Positions 9,675-22,570 of a stretch of DNA of 64,000 bases are shown in pieces. The DNA is from Rhyzopertha dominica. Lineage: Eukaryota > Arthropoda > Insecta > Coleoptera > Bostrichidae. The notes beneath the pieces were generated by a model. The model was not told the origin of the DNA. It saw only the letters and a list, made by a program, of their open reading frames with translations, and made no database searches. How positions within the stretch are numbered: the stretch's first letter is position 1; every line of letters begins with the position of its first letter. The DNA is taken from assembly GCA_025024175.1 (NCBI GenBank), contig QCXZ01000003.1:2728001-2792000 (forward strand). The letters run 5' to 3'. Position numbers and translations under genes: made by a program.

Positions 9675-12600
9675 CTACTCCATTGCATTGTGACACTGCC
9701 TTGGAGCTGGTGGGAGGGGAAGCAAAATAGGGGAGAGGGGTGTGTTCTCCCAGTATCCAGGGAATCTATCCCCGGAAGACATATTGCACTGCATACTCAG
9801 TGGTGCCTCCCCGTAGATGTCTTGGAGAAGCTGGACTCTCATTGGATTCCATTTGATGGCACGGTAACTCGCAGAAATGCCTTGTGAGATTGATATGTTT
9901 TGATCTTCCCATCTACAAATTGACAAACTTCTATAGAAGGTTGGCAACAGTGTACACCTTTAAGATGACAGAATACAATGTGGAAATCTTTGAATATAAT
10001 TATATAATTATAATATAATAAATATAAATATAAATATAATTATATTCAAAGATGGAAACAAATTTGTTAGAGACATCTTTAGTGGAGTATGACTGTAATA
10101 TTAGTCCTGAGCAAAATATCGCTAAATTGATTTGTTTTGTGAAAAAAAATCAATTCATGTAAAAAATCAAAAAGAACTATCATTTATCGAATTAACCAAT
10201 CAAAAATATTGATTGGACGAAAAAGGAAACTATCGTATCAACAAATGATTCCCCTCACTACTGTAGTAGCTCTGTATCGAATTACAGGATTACTCTTGTT
10301 CTTCCTATATACGAGTACAAATGGTAAATTGTGGGAAAAGCAGCTGTAGCAGTTATTTATAGAAGTACTTTATAAAAACTCAGAATAGAAGCAATTTAAC
10401 ACAGCATATTAGAAGACATTTGAGTTCGCATCTAGAAATACAGAATGACAATGATTCTTTACTTTTCTTCACGATGTCTTTAAGTTATTCTGTATTATTA
10501 CAGCAAATGATTTCTCAATCTGAATAAGTGTATGGAAATCACACCACAAATAATTATAGTCTAAAAGATTGATTTACTATTTTTCTGTCCTTTCAAATAC
10601 ATGTAGTTTTAGTTTTGCTGGTTTGCCAAATTTTGGAATTTAAATAAAACCTCCTGTATATATTTACTTTTTTCTTTCCATTTTGAATTCTACAAACCAT
10701 ATTTAGTAACATAGACAAGTGGTATATGGTCTAAGCAACGAATAATATTTAATAATATGACAGATTTTTTCAAATGCTTCCTGTTTAACTAGTTTTAAAC
10801 ATTACATTTTTTAATATAGAGATTTTTTCAAGTTTCCAACACTTTAAAGTTTTTAAAAAAATTGAAATTTGTTTGTGGATTATACTTTATTTCAATGATT
10901 TGTCCCTGAGATTTTAAATAAAGCCATCAGTTGGTGAGCACAATAATTGAACCACCTTTGCTTATCTCCAAAACTGTTAATTTTAAACCACATAATTTTA
11001 GTAACGTTTTTCTTAGAATTTTAAGTGTAATCAGTATCGTGCACAAAGAGTTAGTTGGTTTAGTTTGGTATCAAAAACTAATCACCCTGTATGAATATTA
11101 TATTCCTTCAGTGCTATAACTTTTATTCTAAACATAGTTGGACCGCCTACCTATGTTATCTCTGAAAGTCTGAATTGTTTGATGTTTGATTTAGCACTTG
11201 AAAGCTGGACCACACTGTTCAAAAGCTGCTTCTTAAAATATTTATTTGTTGAGCTTTTTTAGGTGTGACAAAATTCATACTTTGAGGGGTTATTTATTTA
11301 TGATTTAAAACATATCACAAAAGTATACTGTATTGCCTTAAATGTAATGTTTGTTCAAATTTTGGAATAAAACTCTAATAAAGGAATTATTGATAATCCT
11401 AAAAAATGACAATGATACACTTACTCCTTCATGTAACGAAAGAAAGTGCTTAGTGCTTGATCACTGATAGCACTTTTGCAAACCTCCAAAGATGTAGCAG
11501 GATAATAGTGTATGTAATTAACACACATTTCATCAGTTATAGCAAATCCTCCAAGAGTTATGTTATCCCTTTCCTCAGTGTTGTAGCCACAAGTTGTCAA
11601 GAGAGCATCACCCTAAAACAACACAAACTAATAAAACGATTTCAGATTATAACAATAATAAAACAGGAAAAGGCTTTGTTAAAATTTCACCCTGCGAGTA
11701 TAGTTACTAAGTATGAAACGAGTCATTGAAGCTGTTAAGTTCGCATTGAACTACTATGTTGCATCAATTTTATATGGAGACAATTTAATATGATATAACC
11801 AAAAACGATTGTTGCTGATGCATGAAAACAAGTCGGTATGAAGTAATCACCTTACAAACGTTTGCTGGTTTTCTTTCTTCTACTGTTAAGTGAATGTGAA
11901 ACTATATTGAATCAAGAGCATCTGACATTTCATATCACTGACCGTTTCATTCAGAAAGAAGAGAAATATGAGTTGTATGTTGAGCCTGAAATAAGTAAAA
12001 TGCCAATTTTACCGGAAGAATCTTCACTTGTCTTTTCAGCCTTCGAATTTCCTGGAAATGTGTACTGAAGTGGTTATCTCTATTCAGTTCCGGCAATTCT
12101 CTCCCATTCCTGAAGTGACGAGTATAGACCCTCACTCCCGTTAAATGTGTATGCAGTTGAGAACCAAAAACTAAGATCCCTTCAGGTGGCAAGCTCTGAA
12201 AGATAAAATACTTTAATTACGATACTTCAAGATGTCCCTCAAGTGAATAACATACCACTGCTGTGCACTCTGAAACACAATAACCAGTAAGTGGAAATTC
12301 TGTTTGTTTGGGCGGTATGGCCATTTTGTCAGTATATTCCAGACCGAGCTCTATAATTCCAGCGTCCAATTTTCGGAGGTGGTTGGAGGTGTAGATACGT
12401 ATTCCGGATGAATCAACAATGCCTGTAACAAAAATGTAGATATTTATTATTTTTTATACATATGAATCCCACATTAAATAGTAAATTTTAGTACAAAACT
12501 ACGTCTTTAAACTAGGTAGGTACGTTCATTTTCATTAGATTTAGAAGGAACGCAAACATTGCCTTTACCTGCTTGGTGTTCTGGATTATTGTAATGGACT

Positions 12601-15600
12601 TCCAGCATCAAATATGGATTAAAGTGTTCTCCTCCAATTGGTAATCCAGCTTCCTATATCAAGAATACACATTTAATATAGCTGTATTAAACCTTGAATA
12701 TAAGATACACGTTTACGCTGCATAATATGTAACTAGGTATTTAATGCAATCAGTTTTAGTGTTTATTCCAATAGCAGCTAGATAGGGATACATGTTTAAG
12801 AGTGCTTTATTTTCTCTATAACATTGGAGACAAAAGATGTTTCGGTCTATTTACAAGTGTAGTTGCGTAGGCTGGAGGGTAATTCAAATCGTTCTATGAT
12901 CTATTAATTCGAAAAATTGTTGTATTTTATCATTAGGTAAACCAAATTTCAAAACCAATAACTCCATAGGGATTAAAAGAGCTGCGATTTTGCCCTTTTT
13001 GACTGCAGATTTAAGGCCTTTGATTACAAAAAATCTGTTATGGGTAAGGCCCAAAATTTATATTCTATACTATACTAAACGACCTATAGGTGACTACTTG
13101 CCTACTAATTTTAGTTGTTTTATATATGAACTTACTTCTGGATAAACAAAAGGTGGTGCACCCATGGCCCATGCTGCTAAAACTCGCTTGCAGACTTGGG
13201 TTGCTTTTGGTCTTTCAGATGCAAAACAGTCACCATCATAGAGAGGAATTTCTTCATTTGGTGAAGCTTCACAGTGGAACACCTCCATATGATGTACCAC
13301 TCCCTCACTATGCTTTTCAATGGCTGATTCATACTATAAGCACATATTAACTCATTCCTTAATATATTCAAACTTCTACATTATAAACGGTACATCAAAT
13401 AGTACATTTAAGGTTTTCTTTCAAAGGAAATGTTTAAATGAATTATTTTTTCAGCCAGAAATGAAATGATAATACTATTATCATCTATAATTATATCTCA
13501 AAAATTTGTTAATACCAGTCACAAATGTTTGTTTTTAAACCATTTTTTTCTTTTGTTTATGCAAAGGGATTGCCGAAATTGGAAACTTTCAACAGATGAC
13601 CTGGTTTAATTGTATTGAATTAAAAATGTCACTAGACGTCATGTCAGGTGAAAAATATACAAATTCTCACAAATGCCCCAACAATAGAGGTACCTAATGG
13701 AAATAAATGTATTATAAGAAATATTAAAATATGTGCTGGCTTAATTTCTTGTTTAATAATTGGCTACGCTGATTTGACAATATATAAAGTCTTTTTTGAT
13801 ACATTAGAACTACTGTGATAGCTTATACGCGGTAGTAGTACCTAATACACCTTTTAGATTTTTTAAAAATTCATGACTTATTAGTTAAATTTGGCGATAA
13901 ATAAGTTGATTGTTTTGAATTTGCTTTGTTTCACGACATTTATCAGATAACTCTAATGATTGTTTCGTCTTAATGGTTATTCTCATAGAGTATTTTATTT
14001 TCCAAAATTAAAACCAAAATGTTTCATTGTCCCATGGCTTACTAGATTAAAACAGAACAAAAGAGAAAAATCGGCACTTGTTCAAATAAACTCAAATTTC
14101 ACATCGTTGGGAAACTTAGAAAATGGTAGAATTTTAAATCCATAGCTATAACTATGCGACCTATATTTGGAATAGATATCTTTTATGTCACATCTCGAAA
14201 ATGACAGCTTAAACTGAATTACATTTTCTGATTGGAAATATCATTTTCTACAACTTTTGTAGGTACATACTCTTTTTTGTAAAATAAAAATACCGACTTT
14301 AGAAGAATAAGGAAATATCACCAAAAATTTGTTTGTTTATTTCAAAACATCATTCACTAATATACTTATTACCTTGTATATGTGATGCTTCTTTCTAAAT
14401 CGCTTTGGCAACTTAAAAACTTTGCACCAGTATGTTGTTTCGTCTGTAGGTACCCTGACACGATTTGTCACTATATCAAATGGCTCAGCATGCAATGGAA
14501 TGTTTTCATTCACTCGCGTGTTCTTCAAAAGAGTTACTCTAACCATTCCATGATCGTTAGCTTGCGATGAAGTGCTGATGTTAAGTCCAGTGGCTTTATA
14601 GAGAGTGCTTTTGCCTCTAGACCACACTACATGTGTAGTTCCATCCTGAATAAAGCAAAAATGAGAAAATTTGAAGACATTGGGATAGGTCCACAAAGCT
14701 CACCTCGATTATATAATCATGTGGGTCGCAAGTATCGAAGGCTCTGGAATAAGTGTATTTCGTTATATTCTGTACCACTTTGATTTTAAAGTCTTTACAG
14801 TGTTGATTTTTATCGAGTTCTAGGACACCCTGCTCATTTGCTGAAGTATCCTGTTACAAAAGAAGACATTTATTACGTGCGGTGTTAATACATACATCTA
14901 AAATAATTTTGGAGGAGAAGACGCAACATTATTTCTGCAATTGTTTTTTTTTTCTAGAATTTGACATTGATTTCCTGTGTAATTATTGCTTTGTTATCTG
15001 TGTGCCACTGAATACAATACAAAGGATGGCCTTGCTTGTTATTATATCTGGATTAACTAGCTCAATTTAAAAGAATCCTGTAAACTTCAAATGAGTTTTG
15101 AATTAGTGGGCACAGCATCTTTCTTACCTGCAAAAATACATGCCGTTTCCAATCGTACCACAATAAGCAATAATCTGCAGGATATAGTGCTCCTCTGTCT
15201 GAAAATCCTAAAGCGAACCATCCGAATCCAGACGGCAGATGTATTTCGAAATTGATTTTTTTGGAGTCATAGTCAATCAGCCAGTGCATGTGGATTGTGC
15301 TCCCACCATCCAAGGCCACATCGTAAATGTGTTCTTTATTACCTGAATCAATCCAAAAGTGTTAACCAATTATAATATAATTTTAACTTGAGCTAATAAT
15401 TTTACAAGCTTGAGCTGCTAAGGTGGGAGTTTTCACTTTATTAGCAGCATCAGAGTAGCAAAATTATTGCGTCATTCAACCAATGCATCAAACAAAAAGA
15501 AGAAAACGGCATTGACGAAGTGAATGGCAGTTTTAACTCGGAAGTATTCAGGCGACGAATTATAAATTTTGTAACTCATTGTTGAAGATCATGGATCTTT

Positions 15601-17204
15601 ACATTTAATTTAAAATACACATTTTGTTGCGTATAAAGCTTGCTATTTTAAAATTGTACAAAGAAATGTATGCCAAAACTTTAAAATAATAAATCGTTGT
15701 TTAATAAAAATTATCTTACACAGCTTTCATCTAGTCATCTATTTTAATTTAAAGTACGAGTACGACCCCTAAATACGACCCTTCTACAGAAGACGGGCAA
15801 ACGAGTGCATTTAAAGCGTGATAAAAGATTATGTGAGGTATTTGAATAATACGTCGTAATTCCATTGTCTGTACTATGGATTTTTCTCCAACAGAGTCTT
15901 TTATCTTTCGAGGCATTTTTACGACCACAAAGAAAACTGAGAATGTGCGGAGAACATTCTCAGTTTTCTTTTATTACGGTATTTAGTCAACATTTCTACA
16001 TAAGTAGCTATTATAGAAATGAACTTATTATTATTGTACATTAACAATAATTAAACAGGATTTTATTTTAAAATTTTAATGGCTCTCTATGTATTACTTG
16101 GCGAATGGTAAAAAATAATGGTAAAAACAGTGGGAAAAATTCGAGACCCGATAAGTTTTACCACAGAGCATATTTTAATTAAAATTCATTTAATAAAAGA
16201 CATGAAGATAATAATCGTACACGCCAAGGACATTGGAATAAGTTCACGGGATTTATAGCAAATAAAAAAAAAGAAATTATGGAAGTCGTGTAATAACTGA
16301 GGCAATAGAGGTTGGGTTTTGGGCCACGTTAGCATGAATTCCACCAGAATATTATATGCAGTGTCTAGAGTTTTACAACTACTATTCAAAGGGTTCTTGA
16401 AGTTAATAAGTGAAAAAAATAACATAATCCAAATTTTACTTTTTAATTGTCCGTTTTTAATGATGAACGTTCATTTTCTATGCATGCACCTATAAATAAA
16501 GCACAGTCAAAATCCTAAAAAAAAATACCTATTTGTTGTGGATGGTATTGTTCCATTTTCCTTGCGTGTTTATCGATAATGGTAGATTTGTTTCAGCAAA
16601 ATTATTTTTTTTTCAAGGGTTTAATTACTTTAAGAACGTTCTGCTAAATGTATAAGACGTAAAAGAGATTATGTTATGTTTTATATTGTAGGTCAAATGC
16701 GTAGAAATGTTTGATTGTTTTGATCAGTAATAGCTGACAATAATATAATATAATAAAATAATATCGTGGCCATTTCAAAAATTTAATAAAGTTAATGAAA
16801 TGTGATTACTAAAATGGTATCTATTCACGTTATTGAGCTAAATTACAAAAGAAATACTTATTGTAAAGAGATTTTGATGGAAGTAAAATCATATTTAATC
16901 TATGTCCATTTTCTAGTTCTAGGATTTATTTGAAATTGACAAAAGATAGAAGTACAACAAACTGAANAGGTAGGTACTTATTAATAATTAATTTCTTTAA
17001 ATATTTGTTGGTAGTTAATACTACCTTTTTTGATCTGTTTATACATCACGTGTTAATAGCTCGTCATTGATTGCCAAAATGAAAGTTCAACCAGTAATTT
17101 TCAATTTTATTTAAATCAATTAACTTACTGCGTTTCAAAGAATACACGTACGATTCCACCACCAACACTAAAACTAACACCACAATTAATTTACCGCACA
17201 TCAT
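9675..17204 (-). CDS. Tbh: Tyramine beta-hydroxylase (copper type II monooxygenase)
   Basis: This ascorbate-dependent copper enzyme makes octopamine from tyramine in secretory vesicles. Ten exons in transcript order: 17129-17204, 15128-15342, 14704-14850, 14373-14645, 13136-13333, 12569-12653, 12256-12422, 12013-12195, 11425-11612, 9675-9912; phases close to 589 residues. Exon 1 encodes a hydrophobic signal peptide (MMCGKLIVVLVLVLVVES). Exon 2 is a DOMON domain. The copper sites are complete: His-His in VVHHMEVFHC, His in LEVHYNN, His-X-His in QLHTHL and Met in TDEMC. Segments such as RAFDTCDP, ELGLEYTDKMAIPP and PGDALLTTC favour Tbh; a MOXD1-like monooxygenase is the alternative. The last exon was located by the in-phase junction giving MKEWEDQN. 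Confidence 0.85.
9913..11424 (-). other. Last Tbh intron
   Basis: About 1.5 kb of AT-rich sequence. It contains a 68-bp palindrome at 9986-10053 and a stretch around 10925-11230 that reads like a worn insect interspersed repeat (phrases such as CACCCTGTAT). No gene is seen on either strand. Confidence 0.55.
9986..10053. repeat. AT-rich inverted repeat
   Basis: Perfect 20-bp arms (9986-10005 and 10034-10053) flank an AT-only spacer. It could be a microsatellite-derived hairpin or a tiny MITE remnant. Confidence 0.75.
15343..17128 (-). other. First Tbh intron
   Basis: About 1.8 kb of AT-rich intron without coding signal. A perfect 18-bp inverted repeat with a 7-bp loop is at 15929-15971. Confidence 0.6.
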
Positions 17205-17253
17205 CTTCTTAGATGCGATCCAGCTTCAATTAACAGCGTCGACACCTCAGGCC

Positions 17254-17262
17254 GTTTTATAA
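17254..17262 (-). promoter_or_regulatory. TATA box of Tbh
   Basis: On the minus strand TTTATAAAAC lies about 50 bp upstream of the first ATG, in a GC-richer setting (AACGGCCTGAGG downstream). Position and sequence suit a TATA-driven core promoter with a very short 5' UTR. Confidence 0.6.
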
Positions 17263-17264
17263 AG

Positions 17265-19587
17265 TTGATAAGGGCCGAGGACTGCGCATAAGCTTCAGGA
17301 AACTTGCCCCAGAAGGGACGCAATCCAATCTCCAAGGTTGTACAGGTTTGAAAGTAATCAGGTGGGAAAATAACTAGATACTTTCTTAGGGAAACAAGAA
17401 TATTCTGAAGTTTGAATGCAGCTACTGCTTTTAGGAAAATGGGAACGTGAGAAAGAATGAGGTGAAGGAGCTATCTACCTACTGTAAAATATAGGTGTGA
17501 GATGTTTCTTTTCCTAGAATTATGTAGGGGATGCAGTCAATGAGTTGATAGATATTTTTGTTGGACAAAACTAAGAAAAAGAGGCATCACAACAAGTCGT
17601 ACATTTTTGACATCACGTATACCTTACTGTAATTTGTGTTTTTTATCGAATTTTGCGGAAAAAAAATTAAAATTGGGATTCTGAACGAATTTTTGTACAG
17701 GAAGAAGGAAGAATGATCCCACTGTTATAAGAAGGTACATATTACAACAATTTCAAAAATTGCAGAGATTTATAAAATTAATCTATACAAATATATTCTG
17801 ATTATGCATATAGTCTTATAGGTATATCCCTACTAAATCTATAATTATATTTTGTATAATTACACTAACAAATCTACGTGAGCGTTACGTCTTTACGAAC
17901 AGAATTTCGTGTCAAGACAAGTTGAGAAAGTTGGGAAATATGTTTTTGTTCGTGTACCAGAACTAAGCTCTCTTGTTAGTTGCACTAAGCTGTTTTCTTA
18001 GTTCCATATAACACATCGCCAAAACGACTATTTATTAAAAAAATTAACTCAATATAATCGAAAGATAAAAGAATGTTCTACAGTTTGGCTTAATTATATT
18101 TTTGATAAATGTTACAGCTGTTTGTTAAGAAATTATTGAAACTGGCTAATTATACCCACATTTGATAGCCATATAAATCGCTTTCATCAGCAACCAAACT
18201 GTAGTTCAAAATTTCAAGTTTATATCCATACAAACGAGTTTCTTTTTTACATCTGAATTTGTTTATGCCATTCTTACCTTATATATTAATATGAGGCGTG
18301 TCTTATTTACGTAAAGGTAACTTTCCGTAAAATGTGATTAATGTCGCTGCTTTAATCAGCGTTTTTAACCAAGTAGGTACTTCTAATTAGTTTCCAGAGG
18401 CAAAATACTCTTGGAAATATTTGTTTATACGTTTGCACCCTTAGATGTACTTTTAATAGACTTTTACCTTTGACATTAAATACGAGTACATTAATTAAGA
18501 GGTATTCTGTTCTGTTTCTGCGATTCGGTTATGTATAAATTACTCGTACATAGCATGCAAAACGTAAATGACGTAACTTGTAACTATACATTCGGATAAA
18601 TATTTTTTAAAGCATGTCTAATTTGTTACCTGCGACAATTGTTTTGCATTTATTTATTTAGCGTCGCTGTTTCAATTTACAAATCTTGTTTTATGTACAT
18701 GGAATCAAAAAAATATTCAAGACAGATACAGTCGATAGTTATAGTAATCTAAACTAATCGGCTTTTAGTATTATTACAGCAAAGGCAGCTGCTATTACGT
18801 ATTGATATGAATAGTGGCGTGTTTGAACTAATTTTTAAACTAATATTTAAACCTTGTGATTTGTATGTGTAAATGAATCCCCTGTATGTTAAACTTGTTT
18901 TTTTTTGTAGGTATGATAGACTAGTGGGTTTTTTCTAATGCATATATACCATTAATAAGTTTAAAAAAATTGGTGGATACAGCTTTTCAGAAATGAATCT
19001 GAAATATATTGTCGCCTAGTTTGAAGTTCGCTTGGTACTTGGTGGAACACTGTAGAACAGTTCAAGAGAAGAAAGCTTACAAAATTTTATTTTGCTTATT
19101 CAGCGCATAGCAAGTCGGATAGCCTTTTGCATATTCTTCAGTAACTTCGACAGGTTGTAGGCTAATTATAAACCGCGTTCTTGTGTTGTGACTAGTGATA
19201 TATCGCAAATGGAAGATTTTCTTGAATTATCGACCAAGGAAATGTACAGATCAACCAGTGGATACCAAAATTATCAAAAATGCCCAGATTTTGTAGCAAT
19301 ACATTACACGAAACTGCTTTCGGCGAATACCTGACCTGACCTGACCTGACCTGACCTGACCCTTAAAGAACATAATCATATATATATTCTTATGAAAATC
19401 ATTAATACATTCCACGGTACTGTTAATTTCATGCGACTACGGTCAACTTTTATAAAAGCGTTGAAAGAAAAAAAATANTTTCATTCAACGATAAGAGATC
19501 TCGCATTTGCGCTTTATCCATAATAGATACATACATGTATGTATTTATTCTGGATAGAGTATTGAAGAAAACCGCAGAAAGCTCCAA
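17265..19587. other. Intergenic region upstream of Tbh
   Basis: AT-rich sequence in the divergent space between Tbh and the kinase gene. It holds a short open frame at 19209-19334, a TCAGG-type array at 19330-19361 and an imperfect 42-bp palindrome centred on ACATGT at 19515-19556. I see no convincing gene. Confidence 0.5.
19330..19361 (-). repeat. Interstitial TCAGG telomere-type array
   Basis: Six perfect CCTGA units plus CC on +, that is TCAGG on -. TCAGG is the telomeric repeat reported for many beetles in place of the insect TTAGG. Confidence 0.75.
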
Positions 19588-20815
19588 TCAGATCTCTATT
19601 GTCTTAAGCCAGTCTTTAACACCTCCATCAACACGATGGATAGACGCAAAACCACCAAACCATGCTGTACGGGAGCATCTGTTGACCATATGTCCAATTG
19701 TTTGAAGAAGAAGAACAAGAAGGGTTGATAAATGAATCCCATTTATTAAGAAAAAATTTGCATTTCCCATGACTAGTGCGAAGGCGATTCAGAGTGACCC
19801 AAGACCTTCTTGGGAGGTTAGTTCCTGCTACCTCTTCCGTAAGATCGTCTATAAGCTGCTGATTGAATATATCATGTTTCTTAAGTTGCTAATCAGAACA
19901 CCATCAATCTTCAATGGTATAAGGAGCACGAATGGAAATCTTCTGTCCACAGAGGTTTTCTAGAAGTTAGCCGAGTTGTATGTAGCTCTTGCAGATCTCG
20001 GGAAATCAGAAACTCATTAGGAACTGATTGATATTTTTGCCAAACTTTATATGTAGCAAACTGTCTGCGAATCTCCGGAGGAGCAATGTTTGAAAGAATC
20101 GGAAGCCAAGGTAATGGAGTTGACTTAATTGTTCCAGTGACTAGTCGCATTGCAGTATTTAACTGAGTGTCAATTTTTCCTGTGTGATGACTGTTTTTCC
20201 AAACAGGACAGCAGTACTCAGCAGTGCTATAAAGCAAGGCAGTTGCAGAAGTACGGAGTACATTTGCATTTGCACGCCAACTTGTACCAGCAAGCTTATG
20301 CAGAATGTTATTTCTAATTTTTTACTGAGGTTTTCTAGATGTTTCTTGTACGTTAGAGACGTATCTAGGGTCACTTCAACGTATTTTGGCGAGAAGTTAT
20401 GTTTAAGAATTATTTTATTTATTGACATAATTTGAAGCTGTTTCCTCTTTTGATGATTGTTTAGATTAAAGCAAGTTACTTCTGTCTTCAATGGATTAGG
20501 GCACAAGCGCCAGGTTTTAAAATAGCAATTCATAATCTCGATGTCACTTGAAAGGTTTTGTTCAAGTACAAAAAGTCTTTACTTTGCAAAGCCAATGCCA
20601 TGTCGTCTGCATAAAGGTTGAAAAGAATAGGCGACAGAACCGATCCTTGTGGAGACCATTATTCAAAATCCTGAATTGACGTTGGGATAGCATTCGTTCG
20701 ATGAGCTTCACAGTCTTTCCAAATTTCAGAGTATATTAAATAGTTTGAGGATCAATCCATCTTTCCACACAGTATCGTAGGCCGCCGATATGAACACTAC
20801 TCGTTTATAATTAAC
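19588..20815 (-). pseudogene. Decayed Jockey-like non-LTR retrotransposon, RT 3' half
   Basis: Read on the minus strand, broken frames follow the order of a Jockey-clade reverse transcriptase. Around 20800-20740 is a segment like SAAYDTVWKDGL (first catalytic motif). The second, LYADDMALAL, has its Tyr-Ala-Asp-Asp codons at 20602-20613. Then come KTEVTCFNLNN and SPKYVEVTLDTSLTYKKHL. The C-terminal part reads YSTAEYCCPVWKNS, LVTGTIKSTPLPWLPILSNI and finally WLKTIEI before a stop. Several stops and frameshifts break it and the 5' portion is absent, as in 5'-truncated LINE copies. It cannot encode an active enzyme. Confidence 0.85.
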
Positions 20816-21451
20816 ACATGAAAACAGTTTTCATTTTAAATTTAGTTGCGTCAGACCTTTTTTAACTTTACTGCAGAATTTATACGAGGATTGTTATGAA
20901 TGATTACCGAAATTGATACCTTATAATGGAACAGCCCCAGGAAAAACATGATTTGTAGAGTCTAATACTAATCTAATTATTTTGTTTTCTTTTGATACTT
21001 AATAAATTTTTGAATAGTGAATGAAAATTCGTATGCGAGCGATCAATATTCAATAGCGGCCTGCAGGGGTATCCCAAATTCATTTTCATTACCACGCATA
21101 CACAGAACCAAGGAGTTGGCCGTGGCCGTTTCACGAAATATATTTGAGGAGCATCGAGTCTCTGGAATGTAATTTAGACCGAGTCACGCTCTATCGCTTT
21201 ATGCAATGCACCAGGCATTCCCNCCTTCNGNATAAATGAGTTCTTTGCATTCCGCTCACTTCTTTGTTCCAGTTTCGGGAGCGAAAAAAATCCACTCACC
21301 CTCGCCACCTGTCACTCGCTCCTCCGCAAAACTTGTTTTTGGCAACATGTCAAGCAAAATCGGGTTACCCCTCCTGTAAAAGAGGACTAATTAAGTGAGT
21401 GGGTAACAAACGTCAATAACCAGTTAAAAATCGGATTCCTCACGAGCGGAA
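20816..21451. other. Spacer upstream of the casein kinase-like gene
   Basis: No gene seen. Three ambiguous bases lie at 21223-21231. The 5' UTR and promoter of the kinase gene are probably in the right-hand part, but I find no clear TATA box. Confidence 0.5.
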
Positions 21452-22570
21452 ATGGTGGACCCTCTACGTTGCGAGTAAGTATCAAATTTTGACAGGTCAA
21501 ATGACGGCTATCCCTTTTCCCGCTCTGACTTTTCCAGGANTTTCTCATCATCCTGCATCAAAACCATCTCCAGAGTTTACGCTAACGTTCTANCGGACAA
21601 GCCCGCAGAATTTTTCGATTATGACATGTTCGAACCTGAAAGCGATGAAGTGGACAACTACAGCATCACTCAGAAGCTCGGAAGGGGGAAGTACAGCGAG
21701 GTATTCGAAGCAATCCACGAACAGACGAAGGAAACGGTCGTGCTCAAGGTGCTGAAGCCGGTAAAAAACAGAAAAATCAAGAGAGAAATTAAAATCCTCG
21801 AGATGCTCAAAGGGGGAGTAAATATCATCAAATTGTTAGCTGTTATTACCATTGAGAAGTTGAACGTGACTGCTTTAGTTTTCGAGCGAATCCACACAGA
21901 AGACTTCAAGCACATTTATTTGAAACTAACGGAATTCGACATTCGCTTTTACATGTACGAGATTTTCAAAGCGCTGAACTTCTGCCACAGCAAAGGAGTG
22001 ATGCACAGAGACGTGAAGCCTCACAACATCATGGTGGATCACGCCAACAGAAAGCTGAGGCTCATAGATTGGGGCCTCGCCGAATTCTACCATCCAGGTC
22101 AGGAATACAACGTCAGGGTCGCCTCTAGATATTTCAAAAGCCCCGAGCTCCTGGTCGATTTCGGTTACTACGATTACTCTTTGGACATTTGGTCGCTGGG
22201 TTGCGTCTTCGCTTCCATGATTTTCCGAAAGGAACCGTTTTTCCACGGTAACGATAACTACGATCAAATGGTGAGGATAGCGCGCGTACTCGGTACTCCC
22301 GAGTTCTACGCCTATTTGTCGAAGTATAACATTAAAATAGACCCCAAGTTTAAAGAACTCATCGGATGCCATACAAGGAAAAAGTGGGATAGGTTCATAA
22401 ATACCGAGAATGAGTATCTAGTAAGCGATGACGCCATTAATTTACTAGAATCCATGTNGCGTTACGATCATATGACTAGGATAACAGCCAGAGAAGCCTT
22501 GGAACACAAATATTTTGCATCTGTGAGCGAAAATGGGAGGGTTTCCTCGCATGGTGATCATTTATTATAG
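21452..22570 (+). CDS. Casein kinase 2 alpha-like Ser/Thr kinase (divergent paralogue)
   Basis: Exons 21452-21474 and 21538-22570 give 351 residues; the 63-bp intron has GTAAGT and TTTTCCAG ends. The kinase has the CK2 hallmarks: glycine loop [11 protein letters not shown], Lys in [10 protein letters not shown], the basic [10 protein letters not shown] cluster, catalytic loop HRDVKPHN, metal-binding DWG (not DFG), [20 protein letters not shown] and [10 protein letters not shown]2 alpha is normally the best conserved kinase known. Here the N-terminal segment ([24 protein letters not shown] region) and the C-lobe carry many substitutions, so this is probably an extra, faster-evolving copy. Two codons contain N. 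Active-site residues are intact. Confidence 0.88.

Noticed and set aside
9648..9887. 79-codon plus-strand frame downstream of LARS2
   Set aside because: It is the antisense of the last Tbh exon, whose minus-strand reading matches the family.
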